From: an uncultured Blastocatellia bacterium
Lineage (GTDB): Bacteria; Acidobacteriota; Blastocatellia; HR10
Reading direction: 5' to 3'
DNA length: 64,000 bases
Assembly (NCBI GenBank): GCA_937934295.1
Contig: CALHAI010000003.1
Location: 124,001-188,000 of the forward strand
This document shows, piece after piece, positions 15,795 through 24,506 of the stretch. The notes beneath the pieces are model-generated. The model ran no database searches and was not told the origin of the DNA. It worked only from the letters and a program-made list of their open reading frames with translations. Position 1 is the stretch's first letter. The number at the start of each line of letters is the position of its first letter. A program made the translations under genes and the position numbers.

Positions 15795-17090
15795 TCACGG
15801 CTTTATGCGATAGAGCATGCGGGGGAAGGGGATGGCCTCGCGGACATGCTCCAGACCACAGATCCAGGCTACTGTGCGCTCGATCCCCAATCCGAAACCG
15901 GAGTGAGGGACGGAACCATACCGCCGGAGGTCGAGATACCAATCGAAAGCTCCCTCCGGCAGCCTGTGCTCGCGAATCCGTTGCGTGAGCAGTTCGAGCG
16001 AAGCGATGCGCTGTCCACCGCCGATGATCTCTCCATAGCCCTCGGGCGCGAGCACGTCGACGCAGAGGGCCAACTCTGGGCGCTCCGGATCCGGCTCCAT
16101 GTAAAACGCTTTCACCGCCGCCGGATACCGGTGGATCATCACCGGCTTGTCGAACTGTTCGGACAAGTACGTCTCATGCGGCGAGCCAAAATCCTCCCCC
16201 CATGAGAACGCGAAGCCGCCCTCCCGAAGCCGCTCGACGGCCTCGTCATATCGGAGCCGGGGGAACGGCGGGCGGATGTTCTCCAGTCGCGAGACATCGC
16301 GTTCGAGCACCTGCAACTCCGCATGCCGCCGCTCCAGCACCCGCTCGATGACGAAGGTCACCAATTGCTCGGCCAGCTCCATGATGTCCTCCAGCGTCGC
16401 ATAGGCGACCTCTGGCTCGACCATCCAGAACTCCGTCAGATGGCGTCGCGTCTTGGAACGTTCGGCTCGAAATGTCGGGCCGAAGCAGTAGACCTTCCCA
16501 AAGGCCATGCACGCGGCTTCGTTGTAGAGCTGGCCGGATTGCGTCAAGTAGACCTTCTGATCCTCGAAGTACTCCACCTCGAAGAGCGTCGTCGTCCCCT
16601 CGCAGGCCGCCGGCGTGAAGATCGGCGCGTCGCAGAGCACGAAGCCGTTCGAGTCCAGGAAGTCTCGAATGGCGCGAATCACTTCGTGGCGGATCTTCAG
16701 AACGGCATGCGGTCGGCGTGAGCGGAGCCAGAGATGCCGGTGGTCCAGGAGGAATTCGATCCCGTGATCCTTCTTCCCCAGCGGATACGGTTCGGCGACG
16801 CTGATGATCTCCGCATCGTGGATCTCGATCTCGTACCCTCCGGGCGCGCGTTGCTCCTCTCGGACTGTGCCCCGCACGATGAGCGCCGATTCTTGCGGCA
16901 AGTGCTCCAAGTCATTCCACACGCGCTCGGGGACTTGCGTCTTGAGCACGACGCCCTGGATGATCCCGGAGCCATCTCGAATTTGTGGGAACATGATCTT
17001 GCCGCTGGAGCGCTTGTTGTAGAGCCATCCCTTCACGATGACCTCCTGACCCACATACTGGGCGATTTCGCTCACGTAGACATGCCTCAT
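15795..17090 (-). CDS. asnS: Asparaginyl-tRNA synthetase
   Basis: A 431-aa class IIb aminoacyl-tRNA synthetase. An N-terminal OB fold ([24 protein letters not shown]) binds the tRNA anticodon. Class II motif 2 is [21 protein letters not shown] and motif 3 is [15 protein letters not shown]. The presence of TEFWMVEPE and the overall length fit AsnRS rather than AspRS, which carries a large insertion. ATG 17090 is the natural start. It heads a run asnS-LOG-methyltransferase-arginase-ddl with minimal spacing. Confidence 0.94.
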   Translation of the reverse strand: MRHVYVSEIAQYVGQEVIVKGWLYNKRSSGKIMFPQIRDGSGIIQGVVLKTQVPERVWNDLEHLPQESALIVRGTVREEQRAPGGYEIEIHDAEIISVAEPYPLGKKDHGIEFLLDHRHLWLRSRRPHAVLKIRHEVIRAIRDFLDSNGFVLCDAPIFTPAACEGTTTLFEVEYFEDQKVYLTQSGQLYNEAACMAFGKVYCFGPTFRAERSKTRRHLTEFWMVEPEVAYATLEDIMELAEQLVTFVIERVLERRHAELQVLERDVSRLENIRPPFPRLRYDEAVERLREGGFAFSWGEDFGSPHETYLSEQFDKPVMIHRYPAAVKAFYMEPDPERPELALCVDVLAPEGYGEIIGGGQRIASLELLTQRIREHRLPEGAFDWYLDLRRYGSVPHSGFGLGIERTVAWICGLEHVREAIPFPRMLYRIKP

Positions 17091-17147
17091 CGTTCGTCCC
17101 CCCCGCCTGAATCCGTATCGCTTCAATCCTATCGCAGATCGCGAGGC

Positions 17148-17567
17148 TCAGGCCAGTCGCTTCCACCGCGCGAGGATCAAGCCGACGATCCCCAGACCGA
17201 TCGCCGCGCGGATGAGATGGTCTTTGAGCTGAATGCCCCCGGAGACGGAGAGGTCCATGTAGAGAGCCAGTCCACTGAGAAGAGCGAGCGTCACGAAGGC
17301 GACAATGGCGGCCCATTTCCGAGAGCGCCACAGCCCGACAGCTGATGTCACTTGGGCAAAGCCCACCAGCGCGAATCCGAGCTGCGGCCGAAACGGAACA
17401 CCATAAGCGTCAGCGACGATCCCCCCGAGCAGATTCAAGATCCCGTAGACGCCTTGAATGGCCGAAACGACTCTCAAAATCTCCATGGCTTCTGTCCGTG
17501 ATCCGGATTCCTCAAGATATACGGCCAAATCGTAGCGCGAACCCTCGCGATTCGCCAAGTCCGACAT
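17148..17567 (-). CDS. Small four-helix membrane protein, unknown
   Basis: About 139 aa if translation starts at ATG 17567 (GGAGGGGG upstream); ATG 17486 would give a shorter form that still contains all membrane segments. Four hydrophobic stretches are visible: IQGVYGILNLLGGIVADAYG, LGFALVGFAQVTSAVGLW, WAAIVAFVTLALLSGLALYM and LIRAAIGLGIVGLILARW. It ends in a basic tail. No catalytic motif seen. The ORF-track start (17813) overlaps the divergent ribokinase gene and is unlikely. Confidence 0.6.
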   Translation of the reverse strand: MSDLANREGSRYDLAVYLEESGSRTEAMEILRVVSAIQGVYGILNLLGGIVADAYGVPFRPQLGFALVGFAQVTSAVGLWRSRKWAAIVAFVTLALLSGLALYMDLSVSGGIQLKDHLIRAAIGLGIVGLILARWKRLA

Positions 17568-17703
17568 CAACGGGATGCCCCCTCCAGCGTCCCGGAAGGA
17601 TCGCAAGAACGGCATCGCGCGACTCCCGCTCGGTGGAGGATCGGTCCACCAAGAGGTAAAATTATGGCTCAATGGATGAACGCCTGTTGCGGAGAGGAGC
17701 CTC

Positions 17704-18660
17704 ATGCCGGCCGCCTCAGATGTCATCGTCGTGGGGAGCATCAATGCTGATTTGGTCATTCGCGTGCCGCGACTCCCGCGGCCTGGAGAGACCGTTTCTG
17801 GACACACGTTCAAGGTATTTGGTGGGGGGAAGGGGGCGAATCAAGCGCTCGCCGTCGCGCGATTGGGAGGGAAAGTGCGGCTCATCGGGAATGTGGGGAC
17901 GGACGATTTCGGCGCGATGGTCATCAAGGGCCTCGCCAGCGGCGGCGTGAACGTCTCGCTTGTCGAATGGTTGCCTGGCGCGCACACGGGCGTCGCCCTA
18001 ATCATGGTGGACGAGTCTGGGGAGAACGCTATCGCGACGGCGCCCGGCGCGAATCGCCAATGGACGACGCGAGGAGCCGCGTACTTCCGGAACCTCTTCC
18101 AGACCTGTCACCCCTACACAACGGTGATCCTGCAGTTGGAGATCCCCTTGGAGATCGTCGAAGCTGTCATGGCTGCCGCTCACGAGTGCGGGTTGCGCGT
18201 GATCTTGAACCCCGCTCCCGCCCGCCCGGTGGAGGATGAGCTTCTGCGGCGAGCTGATGTGATCACACCGAATCGGCATGAGGCCTCGGAGTTGAGTCGG
18301 GTGAAGATCACCGATCTGGAGAGCGCGCGAGAGGCTGCGCGCGCGTTGCTTGATCGGGGAACCGGGTGCGTCGTGGTCACCCTGGGAGGCGAAGGGGCTG
18401 TGATCGCTATGCGCGCGGGGACTTTTCACGTGGCGCCTTTCGAGGTGAAGGCCGTGGATTGTACGGCGGCCGGCGACGCCTTCACCGGAGGCTTGGCTGT
18501 TGCTCTGAGCGAAGGCTTAGATCTCTTCTCAGCCGTGAAATTCGCCAACGCTTGTGGTGCGATCGCCGTCACCAAGGAAGGGGCGCAGCCTTCAATGCCC
18601 ACGCGCGCGGAAGTCGAAGAACTGCTCCGCGCGCAATCCCCACCTATCCGTCGGATCTGA
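17704..18660 (+). CDS. rbsK: Ribokinase (PfkB family)
   Basis: A 318-aa sugar kinase that phosphorylates ribose to ribose 5-phosphate. The N-terminal signature is IVVGSINADLVIRVPRLPRPGET, then GGGKGANQALAVARLGG (PfkB signature 1), and DCTAAGDAFTGGLAVAL (signature 2 with catalytic Asp in the AAGD motif). NPAPA and TPNRHEA are also typical of ribokinase. Start ATG 17704 has GGAGAGGAGCC upstream. No ribose transporter lies nearby, so it may work on ribose released by nucleoside turnover. Confidence 0.92.
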   Translation: MPAASDVIVVGSINADLVIRVPRLPRPGETVSGHTFKVFGGGKGANQALAVARLGGKVRLIGNVGTDDFGAMVIKGLASGGVNVSLVEWLPGAHTGVALIMVDESGENAIATAPGANRQWTTRGAAYFRNLFQTCHPYTTVILQLEIPLEIVEAVMAAAHECGLRVILNPAPARPVEDELLRRADVITPNRHEASELSRVKITDLESAREAARALLDRGTGCVVVTLGGEGAVIAMRAGTFHVAPFEVKAVDCTAAGDAFTGGLAVALSEGLDLFSAVKFANACGAIAVTKEGAQPSMPTRAEVEELLRAQSPPIRRI

Positions 18661-18725
18661 GCGGCGCGGTCGCTTGTGAAGGGGGCAACCGTGATTCGCC
18701 CTCTGACCCTTTCCGACGAATCTCT

Positions 18726-18801
18726 TGGTGGACCGGAGGAGATTCGAACTCCCGACCTCCAGAGTGCGATTCTGGCGCTCTCCCAACTGAGCTACCGGCC
18801 C
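18726..18801 (-). tRNA. tRNA-Ala (CGC anticodon)
   Basis: A 76-nt tRNA read on the minus strand. The acceptor stem GGGCCGG/CCGGTCC includes the G3-U70 pair that marks alanine tRNAs. The D arm is GCTC..GAGC, the anticodon stem-loop CCAGA-ATCGCAC-TCTGG gives anticodon CGC, the T arm is GGGAG-TTCGAAT-CTCCT, and CCA is encoded. A perfect -35 and near-perfect -10 lie just upstream. Confidence 0.96.
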
Positions 18802-18816
18802 ACCATCGCGTTAAGG

Positions 18817-18846
18817 ATCATATCGAGACTCGGACGAGCCTGTCAA
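18817..18846 (-). promoter_or_regulatory. Sigma-70 promoter of the tRNA-Ala gene
   Basis: On the minus strand TTGACA (18846-18841) and TATGAT (18822-18817) are separated by 18 bp. The -10 lies 16 bp before the mature tRNA 5' end. The match and placement are strong. Confidence 0.7.
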
Positions 18847-19051
18847 GATGTCGCGACCGTAAGGGAGTGACAGCCATTCCTCTTAGTCACCGGGCGATCG
18901 GCATCCAGCCTCCAGCTCTTCAACGTGAAATCCCCGTCCGAGCCCATCTGGAAGGCGCGCGTCGGGCTATTGCCGCTGATCGAGCTGGTCCCACAGCTCT
19001 CTGACCGAAACGCTTAGCAGGATCGTGGGCAACGTGCCGTGATTCCGAACA

Positions 19052-19230
19052 ATGGCTGATGCGGAGCGCGAATGCGTCATTAACACCTGGGCCGACGGGT
19101 TCGAGCGGAACGCCGACCTCAATGCTGTTCGTGCCCTCGCCCAGAAGTACCGTGCTGGCGGTGGCGTGCCTGCTACCGGCGGGCCGCCGTCAACCGGGCC
19201 TATCGTGCCAACTCACCTTAGGCAGGTTCG
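19052..19230 (+). pseudogene. TnpB (IS200/IS605-type) C-terminal remnant
   Basis: The translated stretch ECVINTWADGFERNADLNAVRALAQKY resembles the zinc-finger/RuvC-III end of TnpB proteins (C..CGF..NADxNAA.N). The first Cys pair and the catalytic core are missing, so it is a fossil. It is followed by the hairpin typical of the right end of such elements. No TnpA, left end or intact reading frame is present. Confidence 0.5.
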
Positions 19231-19267
19231 GTACAAGCCCCTCGGCACGAGCCGTGGGGTGGTTGAC
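19231..19267 (+). ncRNA. Putative omegaRNA 3' hairpin / right end of the decayed TnpB element
   Basis: CCCC-t-CGGC-acga-GCCG-t-GGGG followed by TGGTTGAC is a hairpin and tail of the kind I associate with omegaRNA scaffolds at the right end of IS200/IS605 and IS607 elements. It sits directly after the TnpB remnant. Bases after 19267 would be the former guide/flank. Confidence 0.5.
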
Positions 19268-19479
19268 CGCTCAGCTCGCTTCACTCAGCGTCGTTTAACG
19301 CACCCACGGCAATAGCGGCCACTGACCTGGGAGCAGCCAATCGTGACCAGAAGTGGTCACTACAAGCGCCACAAGCAAGGTGGCGACTCCCAGGCACTCG
19401 TTTATGCCCCTGCCGAGCATAAAGGAGAAAAAGTTCGGCTGAGAAGGATGCCTTTGCAGTGAGGTTGCCCAAGGGGAGA

Positions 19480-19896
19480 TCAAAAGATGCGTTTGAAGGC
19501 TTTCCCGGTAGCTTTGCTGGCTTTTCCAACGGCCTTCCCGGCAGCCTTGCCGCCCTTGGCCGTCGCTTTGCCGGCTTCGATCGCTCCTGTAGCGGTCGCT
19601 TCACCGGCTGACGTCGTCCCCTTCCTCGTCGCCTGAGCCGTTGCTTTCCCCGCTGTGGTGCTTGCTCGTGCTGCCTCCTCCGCTCCGGTGCCGGCAGCTT
19701 TCGCTGCGACCGTACCTGCCTGCGCAGTAGCTTCGCCCGTGGCTTGGGCGCCCGTGCTGATCCCCTTCGTGGCGGCGTTTCGTTTTTGCTGCGCCTGATT
19801 CTCCACGGGGCTTATGAGCCGGAGGGGGAGTCCCACGCCCACAGCGTGGCTGCCAAAGACGAAACTCACAAGGGCGATTCGCCCTCTCCAGCGCAT
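19480..19896 (-). CDS. Exported low-complexity Ala/Thr/Gly/Lys-repeat protein
   Basis: A 138-aa protein whose last 100 residues are almost only A, T, G, K, E and Q in loosely periodic blocks such as GKATAKGGKAAGKAVGKASKATGKAF. The first 25 residues look like a weak signal peptide or anchor (RIALVSFVFGSHAVGVGLPL). Composition resembles histone-H1-like tails and LEA/apolipoprotein-like amphipathic repeats; it should be helical or disordered and strongly basic. ATG 19896 has GGAAG at about 11 bp. The gene is divergent from the VWA protein and next to mobile-element debris. Function unknown. A competing frame (19601-19939) lacks signal or composition typical of a protein. Confidence 0.55.
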   Translation of the reverse strand: MRWRGRIALVSFVFGSHAVGVGLPLRLISPVENQAQQKRNAATKGISTGAQATGEATAQAGTVAAKAAGTGAEEAARASTTAGKATAQATRKGTTSAGEATATGAIEAGKATAKGGKAAGKAVGKASKATGKAFKRIF

Positions 19897-19964
19897 TGTT
19901 TACTTCCTTCCGGTCATGTGGCAGAATTGAAACTTCCAAACGCTACTCGGCAGCAGTGTGCCAG

Positions 19965-21077
19965 ATGCGAGAGAGGATGTCAAGAATTCGCTCGAACGAT
20001 CGGACGCCACGTCGCGCGGCTTGGCCTCGGCGATTTCTGATCTCCGGGATCCTCATCGGCGTGGGGATCTGTCTCTCCGGGATCTTCGCGCAGAGGCCGA
20101 AGCCCGGTGAGGAGCCTCTTGTCGAGCTGCGCTCCGATCTCGTCTCCTTTACCGTTTCGGTCGTCGGTCCCCATGGGGAGAGCTTACGCCATCTCACGCG
20201 CGAAGATTTCCTCGTATACGAGGACGGGGAGCGGCAGCAGATCTCGCATTTCGCCACGGTGGAGGCTCCAGTGGACATCGTCCTGCTTCTGGACACAAGC
20301 GGTAGCATGCGTGGTGAGCTGAAGAGGGTCCAGCGCGCGGCGGCGCGGTTCATTGAGCGGATGCGCCCGCAGGATCGCATCGCCATCGTTGAGTTCAACC
20401 GCGAGGCGATCCTTCATCAAGATTTCACGCAGCAGCGGAAGCGAGCGATCGGCGCTCTGCGAGATTTGAAAGCGGATTCGGCGACGGCTTTTTATGACGC
20501 ACTCGCTGTCGTCGCCGACGAGTTGCTGCGCTCGGCGTCCGAGCGGAAGGCGATCGTCGCGCTCACCGACGGCGTGGATTCGGCGAGCTTCTACGATTTC
20601 TCCGAAGCGGCAAAGCGACTGGAGCATACCGCCGTCGCCGTGTACTTCATCGAGCTGGACACCGAAGCGTTCGTGATCGAAGGCATACGGCGTGGGGAAC
20701 TCACGCTCTCGCCAGCGCAGTTAGAGCGGTATCGGAGGGCATATCGTCCGCAGGATCCTCCGTTTCGGTATCGCAATCCCTTCTTCTTCACGGAAGGGGA
20801 GCTGGTCCAGATCACACGCGGGCTCTATCGTCTGGCTCGACAGGAGCTGCGGCAGCTGGCCGAGCGGACCGGTGGGCACGTCTATCCGCTGCGGCAGCTC
20901 TCGCAACTGGACGAGGTGTACGCGAAAATTCAGGCTGAGCTGGGGACGCTCTACAGCATCGGTTACTATCCGAGCCGCCAGGAACGGGATGGCCGCTGGC
21001 GCTCACTGCGTGTGGAGGTCACCGTCGCCGGCGCTCGCGTGCATGCCCGATCCGGATATTGGGCGCCCTTGAGGTGA
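19965..21077 (+). CDS. VWA domain protein of the acidobacterial type
   Basis: About 370 aa (ATG 19965; ATG 19977 is an alternative). A single N-terminal membrane segment (FLISGILIGVGICLSGIF) serves as anchor or signal. A short beta domain follows, ending LTREDFLVYEDGERQQISHF, then a von Willebrand A domain with the MIDAS motif DTSGSM and the loop ALTDGVDS. The C-terminal ends with YYPSRQERDGRWRSLRVEV and GYWAP, signatures of the VWFA-related acidobacterial family. Members are secreted or periplasmic binding proteins of unknown ligand and are abundant in Acidobacteriota, which supports the taxonomic placement. A PhoD-type gene follows 6 bp later. Confidence 0.88.
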   Translation: MRERMSRIRSNDRTPRRAAWPRRFLISGILIGVGICLSGIFAQRPKPGEEPLVELRSDLVSFTVSVVGPHGESLRHLTREDFLVYEDGERQQISHFATVEAPVDIVLLLDTSGSMRGELKRVQRAAARFIERMRPQDRIAIVEFNREAILHQDFTQQRKRAIGALRDLKADSATAFYDALAVVADELLRSASERKAIVALTDGVDSASFYDFSEAAKRLEHTAVAVYFIELDTEAFVIEGIRRGELTLSPAQLERYRRAYRPQDPPFRYRNPFFFTEGELVQITRGLYRLARQELRQLAERTGGHVYPLRQLSQLDEVYAKIQAELGTLYSIGYYPSRQERDGRWRSLRVEVTVAGARVHARSGYWAPLR

Positions 21078-21083
21078 AGTCCT

Positions 21084-22394
21084 ATGAGAGACCAATGGCG
21101 ATTTTCCGCAATCCTCGTATTCCTCGTACTGGAGGCGGTGGCTCGGACATTCGCTTCCGTTTCTCCGGAGACATCGCGTCTCGCTCAAGAGCTGTTGGTG
21201 AGCGAACCAATCGTGGGCGATGTGACGGCGGACCGCGCGCTTATCTGGGCGCGGGCGAACCGAGAGGCGATCCTCCGGGTCGAATATGGGATGGAAGCCG
21301 AACTGGCGACGGCTCAATTCACGGAGCCTGTCCGACTCTCTCCAGATCGAGATTTCACGGCCAAGGTCTCGCTCGATGGACTCAGACCGCATACCCGGTA
21401 TTTCTATCGCCTCCACGTGCAAGACCCTACAGACCCCTCACGCAAGTCGGTCAGCTCGATCGGAGAGTTTCTGACGGCGCCTGAGGAAGACGAATGGGCG
21501 GCGCTCACGTTCGCCTACAGTGGGGATGCGGGTGAGGCATATCAACCGTTCCAACTCTTTGACGCCGTCCGCGCGCAGCGTCCCGATTTCTTCCTCTTCC
21601 TTGGCGATACGATCTACGCCGATCAAGGTCCGGGACCAGCGGCGAAGACCCTCGCAGAGTATCGCTTGAAGTATCAGGGGAATCGAAAGGACGCGGCCTT
21701 TCAGCGGCTGGCGCGCGAGACGTCGTTTTACGTCATCTGGGACGATCACGAGATCGCCAACAACGCCAACCGTACGCATCCGCGTCTTCTCCCCGCGCGT
21801 CGAGCATTCCTCGAATATTGGCCGATTCGTGAAGATGCGGCGGACGGAACGCGGCTCTATCGCTCGTTTCGGTGGGGACGCGCCGCTGAACTCTTCTTGC
21901 TCGATTGTCGCCAATATCGAAGCCCGCAGGCGGAGCGAGATGGACCCGCGAAGACCATGCTCGGGGCCGAGCAGAAGGCGTGGCTGAAAGCGGCACTGCT
22001 CGCCTCTCCGGCCGCCTTCAAGTTCATCGCCACGACCGTCCCCTTGAAATATCACACGCGCGATTCTTGGGAGGGGTATCGGACCGAGCGACGGGAGCTT
22101 TTGGAGTTCATTCGCACGTATGGCATCGCGAACGTGATCTTCTTGGCCGCCGACGTCCATTACGCGGCCGTGTTGCGTCATGTCGAGGGCATCATCGAGA
22201 TCGTCGCCGGACCGATCGCTCAGTTCCCTTCGCCGATCGCATTCGTCGGGCGTCGACCTGAAGTCGAGTTCGTGGCGACGAACATGTACACTTATGCCCT
22301 CGTGCGCGTACTCCTGGAGGATAGCGAGCCACGCGCAGAGATTTCGATCTTCAATGCTGCGGGAAAGCGCCTGCACACGACGCGCGTGCCATGA
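21084..22394 (+). CDS. phoD: PhoD-type metallophosphatase/phosphodiesterase, secreted
   Basis: A 436-aa protein with an N-terminal signal peptide (FSAILVFLVLEAVARTFA) and a fibronectin-like PhoD N-terminal domain (ALIWARAN, then GLRPHTRYFYRL). The catalytic domain has YSGDAG, FLFLGDTIYADQ, YVIWDDHEIANNA and FLAADVHYAAV, the metal-ligand motifs of PhoD/PAP-like phosphatases. It hydrolyses phosphomono- or diesters outside the cytoplasm, releasing phosphate. The Ca/Fe cysteine ligand of Bacillus PhoD is not obvious. No Pho box was recognised upstream. Confidence 0.88.
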   Translation: MRDQWRFSAILVFLVLEAVARTFASVSPETSRLAQELLVSEPIVGDVTADRALIWARANREAILRVEYGMEAELATAQFTEPVRLSPDRDFTAKVSLDGLRPHTRYFYRLHVQDPTDPSRKSVSSIGEFLTAPEEDEWAALTFAYSGDAGEAYQPFQLFDAVRAQRPDFFLFLGDTIYADQGPGPAAKTLAEYRLKYQGNRKDAAFQRLARETSFYVIWDDHEIANNANRTHPRLLPARRAFLEYWPIREDAADGTRLYRSFRWGRAAELFLLDCRQYRSPQAERDGPAKTMLGAEQKAWLKAALLASPAAFKFIATTVPLKYHTRDSWEGYRTERRELLEFIRTYGIANVIFLAADVHYAAVLRHVEGIIEIVAGPIAQFPSPIAFVGRRPEVEFVATNMYTYALVRVLLEDSEPRAEISIFNAAGKRLHTTRVP

Positions 22395-22430
22395 GCCGAT
22401 CTCAGCCACATGGGACACCTCGATCTTCCC

Positions 22431-22454
22431 GGAGTCGGTCTTTCGCGTGACTCC
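22431..22454. terminator. Possible bidirectional hairpin terminator
   Basis: GGAGTC-N12-GACTCC lies between the 3' ends of the converging phoD-like gene and the small zinc-protein gene, with a TCTTT run in the loop. Only a 6-bp stem, so weak. Confidence 0.3.
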
Positions 22455-22493
22455 GCCGCGCGATGCCGGGCATTTCGGTTCACGTGGGGAGAG

Positions 22494-22706
22494 TTAGCGG
22501 CCGCGCGCCCTCTCTTTGGAGGCCTTCAGCGGATCTTTGAATCCGGTCTCTTGCTTCTTGCCGTTGGCCGAGCAATCGTGTTCGGCGGCGCGTTGTCGGT
22601 AGTAGGCCTCCTTATCCACCCCTTTCGAGATATAGGCAACGACGGTGAATGCTGCAAAACACTTAGGACAGATGAGCCGAATCGGCTTGGCTGCTGTGCG
22701 CGCCAT
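22494..22706 (-). CDS. Small Cys/His (zinc-binding?) basic protein
   Basis: A 70-aa basic protein starting MARTAAKPIRLICPKC. C14 and C17 form a CPKC knuckle; a later AEHDC could supply His and Cys, giving a possible CxxC...HxC zinc site. The tail is Lys/Arg-rich. ATG 22706 is chosen because AAGGAGGGAGTC stands directly before it. A 20-bp perfect inverted repeat lies 31 bp upstream and may regulate it. Function unknown. Confidence 0.6.
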   Translation of the reverse strand: MARTAAKPIRLICPKCFAAFTVVAYISKGVDKEAYYRQRAAEHDCSANGKKQETGFKDPLKASKERARGR

Positions 22707-22736
22707 GACGACTCCCTCCTTATGCGACTGGATTCG

Positions 22737-22756
22737 GTGACGACGTCGGTCGTCAC
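22737..22756. promoter_or_regulatory. Perfect inverted repeat between divergent genes (operator candidate)
   Basis: GTGACGAC-GTCG-GTCGTCAC has perfect 8-bp arms. It lies 31 bp upstream of the small zinc-protein gene and 83 bp upstream of the signal-peptidase promoter. Confidence 0.4.
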
Positions 22757-22838
22757 AAAAGGCGAAAAGGTTGCCAGAAGAAGCTGAGGAAGTCAATGGC
22801 GTGCGGTGGTTCACTTGGGCGCGGCGCAACAGCGAATT

Positions 22839-22867
22839 GACAAACGGGCGGGGAGCCCATACCCTTA
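22839..22867 (+). promoter_or_regulatory. Sigma-70-type promoter of the signal peptidase gene
   Basis: TTGACA (22839-22844) and TACCCT (22862-22867) are 17 bp apart, and the -10 ends 31 bp before the lepB start codon. The -35 is perfect; the -10 keeps the T, A and final T. Confidence 0.5.
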
Positions 22868-22898
22868 TTGCTCATGAGCGAAAGGTGGAGCGAGCGCG

Positions 22899-23645
22899 AT
22901 GGGCGAGGAGCGCTATCGGATTGGTGAGCCGCCAGAGACTTTGAGTGTTCCCCCGCAGAGTGAGGACCCGTGCGCGCGCGCGGGAGATGAAGCGAGTCTC
23001 TCCGCCATTGGGGTCGAAGGCGAGACGCACCGTTGGCCGGAGTCGGTCCTCTGGAGAGGGAGCGCCCCGGAAGATGGCTCTCGGACGAGAGCAGCGTCGG
23101 AGGCGCGAGCACCGCGGGATTGGGCCGCGCTCGGGCGAGAGATTCGCGCCTTCTTGCGCGATCTCGCCCTCACGGTGCTCATCGCGATTGTGATCGTCGC
23201 CTTCGTGGTCCAGCCGGTGCGCGTCGAGGGGACGAGCATGTTGCCGCGCTTGCATGACGGCGAGCGCATCTTCGTGAACAAGTTCATCTACAAGTTCGAG
23301 CCGATCCGGCGCGGCGACATCGTCGTCTTCTGGTACCCGAACGATCCGTCGAAGTCGTTCATCAAACGGGTGATCGGGCTGCCCGGCGAGACGGTCTCCA
23401 TTCGCCGCGGCGTCGTCTACATCAATGGGGAACCCTTGCTGGAGCCCTATTTGGATCCGAATCTTCACACTCGCGAAGAGAACATGCCGCCCATGTACGT
23501 GCGCGCGCATTACTATTTCGTCATGGGAGACAACCGCGATTCGAGCAACGATAGCCGACAATGGGGGCTCGTGCCGGAGAAGTACATCTACGGGAAGGCC
23601 GTCTTCCGCTATTGGCCGCTCAGCAATATTGGCCGATTACGATAA
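22899..23645 (+). CDS. lepB: Signal peptidase I
   Basis: A 248-aa S26A peptidase that removes signal peptides on the outer face of the inner membrane. One membrane segment ([19 protein letters not shown]) precedes the catalytic Ser motif GTSMLP. The catalytic Lys lies in [11 protein letters not shown], and [11 protein letters not shown] is the family box E. The 75-residue cytoplasmic N-terminus is unusually long and acidic/disordered; ATG 22899 could be an over-extended start but has GGTGGAGCG upstream. A YIP1-like membrane domain gene follows 6 bp downstream. Confidence 0.93.
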   Translation: MGEERYRIGEPPETLSVPPQSEDPCARAGDEASLSAIGVEGETHRWPESVLWRGSAPEDGSRTRAASEARAPRDWAALGREIRAFLRDLALTVLIAIVIVAFVVQPVRVEGTSMLPRLHDGERIFVNKFIYKFEPIRRGDIVVFWYPNDPSKSFIKRVIGLPGETVSIRRGVVYINGEPLLEPYLDPNLHTREENMPPMYVRAHYYFVMGDNRDSSNDSRQWGLVPEKYIYGKAVFRYWPLSNIGRLR

Positions 23646-23651
23646 TCCCGC

Positions 23652-24506
23652 ATGTCCCGCGTGATCCGAACCGCCGGTGAGCTTCTGTATGCCCCGTCGC
23701 GGGCGTTCATGCGCCCTATTCAGTGGGCGGAGATTGGGGGAGGGACTCTGTTGGCCCTCGCCGTCACGATGCTCTACGAGAGCAAGCTCACGGGGGTGTT
23801 CGAGCCGGTGCGCTACATGCTGAGCGCGCGCGGACATTGGGATACCGTGTCCGTGCGCTACCTTTTGAGCGCATTGCGCGAAGCGGCGCGAGAGGGTCTC
23901 GGGTGGCTCGTCGTGCTGGGGATGGTCTTCGTCCCCCTCCTCCTCCTTTTCGGGAACGCGTTCTCGGTGCGGAAGCCGTTGCTTGTGCTCTGGCGGGAAC
24001 ACTACCGGCAGATGTTAGGGGCTGCAGTGTACGGGTGGACGATGGCCCACGGCGTGATGACCCTGCCGGTTTTCCTCGTGCTGCCGGAAGGGGTGCCGCG
24101 GTACGAAGTGGCGCTGGGCATCGCCGCGCTTCCGCCTTTCGCCTTCTTCATGGGGATCGCCTTGCGAGAGGTCTTCCCGATGTCGCTCGTTCGGACGCTG
24201 GCGGTTCTCCTTCCGGCTTTGGTCTCGCTGGCGGCGGCACCTGTGGTGGGCAAAGCGTTCGTCCTCGTAGCGGCGTCGCCCGTGCTCGTGCTCATCGGGC
24301 ATCAGCTTTTGATGCCCTATTTGCATCATGCCTGTGCAGTAGCGCGATCCTCCAGAGAGAGGAGCTCACCGGCGAACTCCCACCAGGTGGAGGCCACGGG
24401 AGAGGGCAAACGGCCTCGCGCGGAGGACGACCAGGAGAAATCGGCTGAGGCCTCATGCGCTGAGAGCCGATCGTCGGCGGTATCAACTCTTCGATTGAGG
24501 AGAGCT
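23652..24506 (+). CDS. YIP1-like integral membrane domain, in one open frame with carA
   Basis: The first 285 codons of a 661-codon open frame. It begins [13 protein letters not shown], typical of YIP1-like domains (a short element before the first helix), and then has about six hydrophobic helices up to residue 225. A charged, low-complexity linker (residues 230-280) leads without a stop into a complete carbamoyl-phosphate synthase small subunit. A separate ribosome site and ATG precede the CarA part. Either this is a true membrane-CarA fusion, or the membrane gene has lost its stop codon, or a sequencing/assembly error removed it. The role of YIP1 domains in bacteria is unknown. Confidence 0.6.

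Larger units (their letters stand above)
18847..19479. other. Gene-poor stretch with mobile-element debris
   Basis: This 633-bp stretch between the tRNA promoter and the next gene has no intact gene. I see only the TnpB-like remnant and its 3' hairpin in the middle (described separately); 18850-19050 and 19270-19479 show nothing I can name. Confidence 0.6.
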
